From Blastobasis lacticolella (lineage: Eukaryota; Arthropoda; Insecta; Lepidoptera; Blastobasidae), in the NCBI GenBank assembly GCA_905147135.1, contig LR990051.1:17327115-17391114 (forward strand): a stretch of 64,000 nucleotides of DNA. The letters run 5' to 3'. Made by a program: the position numbers and the translations under genes. How positions within the stretch are numbered: position 1 is the stretch's first letter; every line of letters begins with the position of its first letter. The notes beneath the pieces are model-generated. The model saw only the letters and a list, made by a program, of their open reading frames with translations, made no database searches and was not told the origin of the DNA. Below, one piece after another: positions 20,929 to 32,900 of this stretch.

Positions 20929-23900
20929 GTTAGTAATTAATTATCACAGTCTATAACAGTCCACTGCAGGATTGACGACCTGAGTGGTTCAGTGGTCAAC
21001 ATGCCAGTCAGCCACGTAAGAGGTCCTGGGTTTGATTCCCGGCCGGACAGAAATTGAAAATGATGAATTTTAATTTCTGTTACGGGTCTGGGTGTTCTAT
21101 GTGTAATGAGTATGTATTTAAAAGTATATAAGTAGTATATCAGTTAGCTAACACCCATAGTACAAGCTTCGCTTAGTTTGGGGCTAGATGGCGCTGTGTG
21201 AATTTGTTCACGATTATTTATTATTATTATTATTTAGGGCCTCTCCCACGAAAGGGGAGGTTATTGCCATAATCTCCACATTTGGCAGGCGGGTTGGAGA
21301 TCGCAGTGTTACAAATATGACAATAGAAAACGTTTCTGCCCGTTTCCCTGCCTACGGAGGCTATACATCTTTTGCCCCGAAAACATTAGTCGCCTTGTAC
21401 GACACTCACGAGTGTATGGGGTTGGTGCTATTCTACTCTGCCGGACACTACACGGCTGGTTAGTAATTAGGCGATAAAATTCCGGCTTTGTATTTGCCAC
21501 TCATACGCGTACCATCAAGGCGACGCTCTACGGAGCTGGACTTGCCGATGAGCAGTAAAATATGTTTATTGTATTTGCTTTCAAGGCACAAAATGTACAA
21601 GACAAAACAAAAAAATATTTAAACAAAAACACAAACTGTCCGTCGTGTCATGGAGAAGTGCAATGGGCCGCACTCAGCATAATGCCACGGCTGACGCAGT
21701 GGCGCGCGTTTTCAGTGCACCCCAATTTACTGCCGACATTTTTAATTGTAACAATACTTCACATCCCATCCTACCTACCACAAAGGCCCGATTACCATTG
21801 CGATGCTCCCAAAATACGATACTCGAGTCCCAGTTGATACAACTTCGTGACTAGAGATTCGCTCATTATCGTTAGTGAACATTTCGTCAATTATGTCAAT
21901 TGTAAAACATACTTCTGATTGAGAGGACATACGTTCTAATGTCGAGTTATTCTAAAGTCCATGAGACAAGATGTATGCCAATCGGAATGGGAGACAGGTC
22001 TAAGAGGCAACTGCTGGGCTGGGCACTCCCATTTATTTATTTAATACTTTTTGCACAAAATAGTACAAAGGTGGACTTAAAGCTTTGTAGCTTTACCCAC
22101 CAGTCTACCCCGTTACAGTTAGCAAGTCTTTGTCTCACAGACACATCTAAAGTCTAGAGTATTAAAATTAGAGACATTTTGTTTTGTCTTCAAAATCGTT
22201 TTTCCAAAATTACTTGCAAAAGCTGCATCCAACTCGTGGTTCAGTAACCTTTTTTCGTCACTATCTAAACCTACTTGAATTAATTCCACTATTTTGTTAC
22301 TTGTTGACTGTGTTGTTTTAAAATATGAATATTTATATTTGAGTGATAATTCACGAACGTAAAAATTTCACAAGACTATCTGTCACAGAGTGATCAATGT
22401 TCGGATTACAAATATTAAAACTGTTGTTGCAACTTGCTGTCACTCAAAAGAACTGTAGCACATATCAGCATGCAGATATGCAGTCAAGGCTATATTTGGC
22501 AATCAATAGTGTAAAGCAGCAGTAGTTGTTGGCATGATTATTCGTTTTTATTGACAGCTAATTAGTTGTATTTGCTTACAATAATAATTTACATTGATTT
22601 ACAATAATAATAGCTACATAGGTATAAAGTAAAAAGTATACCTAACGTAAAATATGGCTTAGTATCTGTGACAGCTGCGATCGATAATAAATAATAATAT
22701 TTTAGTTATTATGCAATATAGTATTAAAAATATAAAATTTAACCATTATTTTAATCGTCCAATATTTAGACAGAAGAAACATATTTCGTACAAATAATTA
22801 TAAAATTTAAAAAATATGTATACAAAATGTCAACTCAAACTCAAACCACCCAACCATACATTCTACAAATGTAATACTAATTAAGGATTATTATAGTACC
22901 AAAGACAACATTGATATTCTAGGTGGGTAGGTAATAGGACCAAGTATCGATCCCTGCGGAGACCCACGTCTTAACTAGATATTCGTCGACGTATCAAAGG
23001 CTGCGGTTAGCCTAATACAGGCCGAGGCTAGCTGTCTATCGAATGGTCTTGGACATTCGAGCCTACGGCAGAAATGGAGCACCAATATTGCTCGCACATA
23101 TTCCACCGGTGGCATAAAGTTACCGTCAGATCAATGTGCATAATTGACATTTATATTGTTAATAGCGATACATAATGCTGCCGTCTAAATTAATAGAGTT
23201 CAGATACGAAACTGTAAGTGAAGGATTTTTTAATAATGTAGGTACCTAAGTTATCTATTATTTATGAAGTAATTGTTTGTATTTCATATGGGGTTAAGAA
23301 AACAGTGTTCGAGTCAAATATGAAATATTATAACACACGAAACTGTTTACCGGCTTTTTATAAATACAAATTAATTTTTTACTACAAATACAGACTCACG
23401 TCCGTATTCCACAGGGGTAGGCAGAGATTATCAGGTGCCACAAGAACATTTTACTTCAACCTTCCCAAGTAATCTTCTGAAACATTTTATTTGTCATAAA
23501 TAAAATCTCAGTTAAAGTTTTTGCAAATATTAATTAAGGTTATCATTAAAAAACCGCACGCAATATTCAAACCTAAAAGAAACTTACCAGAAATCACTTC
23601 GTAGAAATCTTTAGGCAGAATAATACCGTACTACAAGTAAAGGTACGTAAAACGTAAAGGATATCCTAAGGCTCGGAAGGTAGAAAATGTTCGAACTGAT
23701 ATCGCGTTACGGTGGTTTCACAAGGGCCTCGCGTAATTGGATTGGGACTTTGTTGCACTGCATAAGCGTCGCATTTTATATTTAATGCTGGAACTCTTGC
23801 CCGTAGCACAGATAAACATAAACATGTATTGCATATTTGACGATCTTTGGCATTCTTGGGAGCAGTTTGGGGGATTAGATGAGTCGGCGCATGAATGTAG

Positions 23901-26900
23901 GGTAGACTTTTATTTTTTTAATAACGCTAGCTACGTGCCGGCTCACCTTTTTTGAAGCAAACCTTTCGGCTCTTGGGTATCGCATAAGGTGTCTAGTACT
24001 ATGGAACTTTCGTTGATGTGAAATCTAGGCAGACTAGTTTATTTTTTTATGTAATACGGTAGGCAAACAGGCAAGTGCCCACCTGGTGGAAAGTGGTCAC
24101 AACTGCCTATAGACATTAGCAACACCAATAGTAGCGCCAATACGTTGCCCACCTCTATCACACGTTGCTCTGGTAGCAAAAAGGCAAATGCCCCACCACT
24201 GCCAAAGCCACGGTTACCAACTAATTTTCGAAGTATAACATTGAAAGAGACTCATGCATAATAGTAGTGGTTGCTTATGAACAGTTCATGTTCGGTTTTT
24301 GTTTTGTTCTTCACAACATTTTAGGTACTAGCGCAATTTAGGTATGTTGTTAGGCGATTACCACCGCATTATTCATTTCTGCCGCCGAGCATTCTTGTGT
24401 TCCGATATGAAGCGTAACGTACCCTACGCAAGTACAGGCATGAGATTTTTCATCTTAATCCTCACATTGACAACTCACCTGCGGTTCTGCATTTTTGCAA
24501 CCTCAATGTATGAATCGTCGATGCTATGGGCGACAGTAACCGCTTACCATCAGGGGGCTATATTCTGCTTGTTTGTCATTGAGAAGCATACAAAAATTTA
24601 CGGGAAATGTAATTAAATGATTAAGGTATTGTACGACTGCTTGTTTCATTTCAGTCCTGGCCATATTTCTTCATCTTCATGATACTGGAGCACGTTGTCC
24701 TCAGGCTGGAAGGCAAGAAGGGCATCAGACTGAACGATGGTATCACCAGCATATCTCACGGTATTCTACAAGAGTGTGGAAGGTTAGTAATTACATTGAT
24801 ATCAATGTTATTGTGCGATAACCTTTTTGTAATAATTAATACCGGGTTTTGCACTTCGATACAGATTGCACCAAGGTCACGTAATTAATGATGATATACA
24901 GTCTGATAATATTATCAGGTCATGTTTTCCTGTTGAATGGGTCACGGAGGTGAGATGGCAGTCGCTCTACTGTAATTACCTGATCTGCCAAATCCTGGAT
25001 CATGGGTCAAGGCGGACCTCGGGAACTCGCACACGTGTTCACAACCGGGACATTAACCCCAAGATGATAATTTTATTTTTATACGCCCCGATATGATGAT
25101 GCATACAACTGACATAGTTATCGGGTAACTGTACTGTAAAGAAGGGCTTGTGTTTTTACAGTTAAGAAATTACAGACTGATGCTGCAGGATTCTAGAATC
25201 CTATCGGTACAAAATCCAGAGATATATTACAAAATGTGTGATATATCTGTGTAATAGGTACCACCTAGCTGTTATGAATCAACATTTCTCTAAAGCCCAA
25301 GTCGCTACTCTTTCACACTAAAACATGTTATACAATCATGGAACGAAGTCTTTTAAGTGTTTGCCAAAAATAAATGAGAATATCGGCAAATTAAAAGATA
25401 TTTCAGGTAGTAAAATTCCATATAAAATAAAAATTTCCGACTAACTGCTAATAGAATGCTATGGCAAGCAAAAAATGGATATTCTGTGAAATATAGATAT
25501 TCAATATCACACTGGAATCAATTGGGTAGTTTTTTTTTTTATTTTTTTTTTATTTATTAATAATAGGCTTGCATTTGACCTCAACTCACCTGATGGAAAG
25601 CGACGATGAGGTCGAAGATGTAGCATGCGTGCCTAGAAAATACCTATTCACTCTTGATTTGAAGACCCCAAGGTTATACGTATCGGGGAAATGATGATTA
25701 ATATATCAAGTGACGATCTGAGTGGTTCAGTTGGTTAAAATGCCGGTCTGCCACGCCCAGATTCGATTCCCGGCCGAGCAGAAATTGAAATGATGACTTT
25801 TCGTTTCTGTTACGGGTCTGGGTGTTATAATATATTAAAATATGTATAATAAGTATGTATTTAAAAGTATATAAGTAGTTTATCAGTTATCTAGCACCCA
25901 TAACACAAGCTAGCTTAGCTTTGCTTACTTTGGGGCTAGGTTGTGCTGTGGAAATTGTCTGTCCAAGCATATTTATTTATATATTGTCGACCTGAGTGGT
26001 TCAGTGGTCAACATAGTACCACGTCTGCCACGCAAGAGGTCCCGGGTTCGATTTCCGACCGGACAGAAATTGAAATGATGAATTTTAATTTCTGTTGCGA
26101 GTCTGGGTGTTCTATGTATAGTAAGTATGTATTTAAAGGTATATAAATAGTTTATCAGTTATCTAGCACATATAACACAAGTTTTGCTTACTTTGGGGCT
26201 AGATCGCGCTGCGTGAATTTGTCCATAATTATCTATTTATTTACTTTTATTTAATTACCGTAATTGCATAATCTCAAAACTCACTCCCGTCACTGCAAAC
26301 CGCAAATGCAAATAAATTATTCATTACTAACATTGACGGACACCTTGAACCTGGTGTCTCGAACAACAATGAAAATAAATTATCTTCGAGCCAAAATTAC
26401 TGGCACATTTCTTGCCCATCTATCGGAGATTATGTTTACTCCACTTCTAGTTGAGGACCCATAAAGGTCCCTTGTCAAGAATGACGGAGGTGCACCCCAT
26501 TCGCAGGAGCTAGTGTCCCCAGCGATGAATAGACTTGTCAGATCCTTTGATACAGTATAAACGTGCCTTCATTTCAAGAGTACACCACGCTTTTTTCCTT
26601 TATATTGGTTTATTTATGGCCCAGACCCTGAGGATTCTTGAAAAGTTTTTTCTTGTAAATAAAAGTATATTGGCTTAAGAATTCTTGCGGCGTAGGTATT
26701 CTGCCTCTCTAATAGAATGAAGTATTTTGTAAAAATATATTTTTATGTCTTTGTTTCTGCCTACGGCTACGGTTTACAATACGTCTATGCTAATATTATT
26801 AAGAAAAAACATTGTATCATACATACCTACCATATATATTTTCTTTTTCAGATTACTATGGCGAGGTGCGGAATCTTACCTCTACACCTGGATATACTCT

Positions 26901-29900
26901 AACTACAGACTAATAGAGTTACCATGGGACAATACGTTGACCTGGTACGCTGCTGCCCTTGGCGTAGACTTCTGCTATTATTGGATGCACAGAGCATGCC
27001 ATGGTGAGAATATTTGAATCTATTTGATTTTAGGTTAGTTTTATACTGTAATAATTAAAATAAAATTAATCATCTTGGTTTTAATGCTCCGCTTGTGCTC
27101 CCAGGCACGAGGCCTTGGGCCCGCATTGTCCATGATCATCAATATGGCAGATATAGTAGAGCGACTACCATCTGACCTCCGTGACCCTGCTACCAGGGGA
27201 ACCTCAACAGATTGGATCAGGGTTACACATTCAGTCGCCTGAATGTGCAGGTTAAATCACGTTGTTTTCCGTCACCGTAATAGCATCGGTGAGCATTCAA
27301 CTTATTTACATAACTCACAAAGGGATTCGTCCCCGGTACCTCTCGCATACGAGTCGGATACCTAACTCCTCGGCCACCGACGCTCCTTATACTGTAATAA
27401 TTGTACTTCCAAGATAACAATCTCTTGACTTTCTGACGCTCTGCTATCGATTAAAATACACAATAAAGTCATTATCTCTTTACTATATCAATACTCCGAT
27501 AAAATCTTACGACAAATTACTGTAATTACTGCTATCAATGTTGTACCACTATTAGATTTCCATTAACACCTGCAGCATCGTAAAAGGCTTACTCGTAGTA
27601 ATATTTGGATAGGACTAGAACACATGGAATAAAATACAGTTAGATAATTCTTTATTAAGTTATTAATTGATATATAACACTTTGTGTTGTGACTTCGTAA
27701 TGGAACTCAATTATTATGAATCAAATCGCCTTTTATACACTAGTTGCACTTTATTACACAAATTTTATTAAATTGCAACCGGTTTCGAATTACTCGTTTT
27801 AGACATAGACATTATGTTTATTTGGCAATTTCTACAATATAAATAAACAACAACATATTTCTTACTAACTTAAATTAGGTCATGCCAAACTAGAACTCAG
27901 CTCAGCACTTTCAGCTAAGCCATAGAGCTATAGTCACGTACTGGCTATAGAGTTAGTATGTGAATTACTCTTCAGGCAATCTTCAATATTGCCATCAACA
28001 TTGCCTTAAGATGAGTAGTTCTAAACCGGTTGCATTTTATAAAATTTGTATAATAAAGTGTAACTAGTCTATAAAAGGTGATTTAATTCATTATCATTTC
28101 ATATTCTCCTATCAAATCCTTTCCGCGAGGTTTGTTTATTGATTTCAACATTATTGAAAGTGAGATCTTTTAGCGACGTAATTCTGTTGTCTGGTAACCT
28201 TCCTAGCGTAACATAATTAATTATACCTGTATACACGACAAAGCGTGCGTCATAACCACATATACCTGACGTTATTCGGTTCCTTTATTCATTTTCAAAA
28301 CTCCTAACAGAAATTAATAATGTTTACAATATCCTTAATCTAATGCAGTACCCATTGAATTCAATTGTTGAATCGTTAACTTGACCGCTTCTACCTTAAT
28401 TAATACGATTTGCGGTTTAATAAATTATCTGTAATAGGTACTCATATTATGATACTAAACGGTACTCACGTGACGTACCTTTTCGATTTGTTTTTCCTGC
28501 CGTTTCGGTACGAACCGTAGTCACGAGAAGACTAATAATAAGGTTGTCTGGAAGAAATCCAATTGTGGGATAAGCCCGCCTTTGCTATTTTAAATTATTT
28601 TTGTAACTCCTGTATTTATTTATTATGCCATAAAGAGTATATACATATACTCTGCGACCTGAGTGGTTCAATGGTCAACATGCCGGTCTGCCACGCAAGA
28701 GGTCCCGGGTTCGATTCCCGGCCGGGCAGAAATTGAAATGATGAATTTTAATTTCTGTTACGGGTCTGGGTGTTCTATGTATAATAAGTATGTATTTAAA
28801 AGTATTAAAGTAGTATATCAGTTATCTAGCACCCATAGCACAAGCTTTGCTTAGTTTGGGGCTAGATGGCGCTGTGTGAATTTGTCCTCGAATATTTATT
28901 TATTATTTATTTATTTATTTATACATACATAATATGTGTAAAGAACGCGTGTTTAGTTTAAAACAAGTAAAGGTACTCATTATTCGTTGAAGCCTATATG
29001 AGAAAATCAAAATATAATTTCATTTTACCATTGTATGTTATTTAACTTTACATGTATGTCCTGGAATCTTGCCTAATTCGACCCAGTTCGCGGCGTTCAA
29101 TTGATGTGAAATTTGGTATAGGTAATTTGGTATAATGCAATAATATGGTACGATGGAGCTGGCCTAGTGATGAAGTCGGAAGCTGGCTATCGGAACTAAT
29201 GAACGCAAACAACATAATTGGGCTCTTTGGAATAGTCTTGATGAGTACTATACGCCTAGATGACATTGAAGGTCTGATCTGATCTGATCTGATCTTGAAG
29301 GTGGCCATAATAACTACTGAACGCAACCAGATAACCCCACCGTATTTAGGCTCTTTCGAAAGATCTTAATGAGTATAACCCTACGATATTCAATCAAAAG
29401 GTGCGCGATAAAAGCTTGTTACGAAAAAATTGCTTTCATTACAAAACTCTTTTTTCTTTTAACTTATCGGTAATGTTTCCCATTTGTTTAACAGTTTTAA
29501 TGTAGTAAAGTAAAACCCGTCTATTCCTCTCAGACACGACACACTAATAAGAAATATTCATTGGAAAAGAAAAATAAATAAGACATATAAATCGGCGGAA
29601 AAATTATACTCAAATCTCGTTACCTGTGCTATGTGGAGTGAGCAATGGGGCTACACTTAGCATATGCCAGGAGTCACGACAGTCGTCGAGACGGTGGGTT
29701 TCAGTGGCTAGTGTGTGTAGCTGTGAAAAGTGTTACTTGAACGTTAATATTACACAAAGTAGATAACTGCTAGAAGGTCATCTTATAATAGGTAATCATA
29801 CTCGGAACAATAACTACGCCGTACACTTTTACCTTCACTTGATTGGGTTTGTTTCGGTTACATCTCACAAGGGAGCATTGGCAACCCGGAGATTCGTTTT

Positions 29901-32900
29901 GGTAGATATAAAATAGATAATATTATCTTACATAATCTTGGCGTTCACGTCACGGTTGAGATCTCGCGCACGAGTACCCGGGATCTGCCTTGACCATGAT
30001 CCAGGATTAGGCAGATCAGACAGTAGAGCGACTGCCATCTGATCTCCGGGACCCTGCTACCAGGGTAACCCGACCAGATTGGATCATGGTTTCACACCCA
30101 GTCACCTGAATGTGTAGGTTCTCACCGTAAGAGCATCGGTTACCATTCAACTAATGTACATAACTCAGAAAAGGGTCACTGGTACATGACCGCAGTGGGA
30201 TTCGAACTCGGTAACTCCTGCTTACGAGTAGGATACCATAGTTTGGGTTCGTTGCAGAAGCTTACAATGTCAGAAATCGTTATTTCCCATAAAAATAAAA
30301 CAATAACATACGAAGACGTACTTCAATTCTCATTCTATGCTTTCATTTTCTAGAGGTCCACATCCTATGGGCTCAGCACCAAGTCCACCACACTTCAGAA
30401 GACTTCAATATGGGAGTGGGAATCAGACAGTCAGCATTGCAGGGCTGGTGCGGTTTTGTAAGTATATTCTTAAAGGCAAAGGCTTACCTGATAGAACGTG
30501 GTGAATGTCGATCACAATAGTGATTTTAGATTCAGCACTCTGGTTATAAAATCACGATTTTGTCATCCGCATTATTTTAATTTTGTGTTATGTGTCCTGA
30601 AAACTGATGCTCGCGACTTCGTCTGCATGGAAATCGTTTTTAGGACAGTTTATCTTTTTCCGAACAAACCATTTTAAATAACCTCGGTGGGCCACGGTAA
30701 CTACCGTGGCCCACCGGAGGACCTGCTCACCCTTAGTGACGAAACATTTAAATGGCTGACCTCTCTTAATTTTAATTTGCAGTTGAATACGTATAAAAAA
30801 CATTATGAAAGCTAGCATTACGAAAAGGTTAAGTATCTCTGGTTCTACCCAACCGAAAACATGAAACATGGCCTAGATTTTAAGTTGGACTGTAAAATAC
30901 CAATTTGTGAAATTACGCCGCCATTCCACCACAGGAAAAAAGTGTTTAAAAATAATCAATTTGAAAAAAGTTTAGGTATCTATTCCAGGCTTCGTACAAA
31001 AATGTTCTAACCCCTTTCGCCTGATGGGTGTTGAGAAATATAGAAAATCTGCGTTTAACCATCTCATTTCATTTTCATTTTCATTTATTGCGTATCACAG
31101 TTTTTAAAAGATTTCACAATATTATAAAGTACTTACATGTAATCAAGTCATCAAATTGACTGTTTTGACAACAATTATACTAAAACTACCGGCCGTGTGG
31201 TGTCCGGCAGAGTAGAATAGCACCAACCCCTTACACTCGTGGGTGTCGGACAAGGCGACTAATGTTTTCGAGGCAAAAGATCTGTGAGGAGTCTCCGTAG
31301 ACAGTAAAATGGGCAGGAGCGTTTTCCATTGTTATATTTTTATCACGGCGAACTCCAACCCGCCTGCCAAGCGTGGATGTTATGGCAATAATAACAATAA
31401 TAAATTTATTTATTTCAGAGTTATGATCCATAATGAGTACAATAATATTTAGTTATAATAAATGTAAAAACATAATATAGTAAACTAAAATAATAATAAT
31501 ACAGTTACATTATAACAAAGTCAACTTACTATCTACGCTTAGGTTGCTATCGACAGCCAACGTTAAAACCTCCCCTTTCGTGGGAGAGGTCCCAAGTCCC
31601 GCAGTGGACTGTTATGGGCTGTGATAATAAAAACATACTAAAGCTGAGTACCTCTGCTTTTCCTTCCTGTTTAACGCTATGGTATTATCTATTACAATTT
31701 GTTGTGTAATATGAGTGGTTAAGCTTCAGTTTATGATGTAAATCATTTAAACCATTAGATCAACAATCAATTAATCATAAAATTAATTTATTTACAATTA
31801 AGAATAACAATTTAACAATCAGTGTTTGGTCTTAAAATTAAGTTGTTATGATTGTCACTTTTGTTGTTATAATACGTACCTACATCACACTTGCTATGAG
31901 GTTAATTTTTCTGTGTTCTGTTCATAATTATCTGCCAGGACCAGCTATCCTGCTCTGTTTCCTTCATCACGTTTGATCTTGACCATCGTATGCAATTGAA
32001 ACTATTATAAAGGCTAGCTTCTGTCCGCGACTTTGACGATATTATAATTCAGTTAAATATAACAATAGAAAACGCTGCTGCCCATTTTCCAGCCTACGGA
32101 GACTCTTAAATTTTTGCCTTTAACAATTCACTACCAACTAAATTTACTCCTGCAATTTTGGTGATCTTACCATATATTGTTCGATTGGTAGTACATTACT
32201 GTCTACATCCAAAACAAACCGAACAGCAGTGAATATAACACGCCTATGGTTACAATATTTTGCAAGGGGACGTGCTCCTGAATTCATTACCATAATACAT
32301 AATAGAGATACGAAACGGTCGCAGTAAGCCCTCAATTTGTTGAGGATAGTGGCAATAAGAGTGGTATTAAAGCTGGACAGGTCAAAAAGGGTCTTTATTG
32401 GCGGTAATTCCGCTTTTGATGACGGTACGGACGCGTTTGAAAATATTTTTGTTTAGTTTTATTAGGGTCGTTTTAGGGCTAGGCTAGACCCTTTAAAGTT
32501 CTAATTACTGATTAACATTTTGGGCGTTTTGCGAGCTTTGAGTATGTGGTCGGTGGTATGTAGGTAGGTACTTGAGGTAGATACATTTCAAAGGTATGTT
32601 CCGGGTTTCTTACCGCGTACCTTTGTTGAACAAGTAGCCCGATATATCGACCTAGTTGCATGCATCATGGTCACGGCATTGTTACCAAAGATGTTGGCAA
32701 AGATGCCAAGTGGTATCTGCATGTTGAATTAAGAGTAGGTAATCAATTTATAGGTATCATACAAGCGGACCTACCTACGGCTCATTTGTAACATTTGCAA
32801 TACAATCCCCCCCCCCCTGAAATAATATTCATATCATTCTGGAAGAAATATACTTCAATTACAATTCTCTCAAGAATAAGGTAGCCAGCGCAAATTACAG

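Noticed and set aside
29273..29298. Pentanucleotide array as a possible regulatory repeat
   Set aside because: Only about four TCTGA units; ordinary microsatellite.
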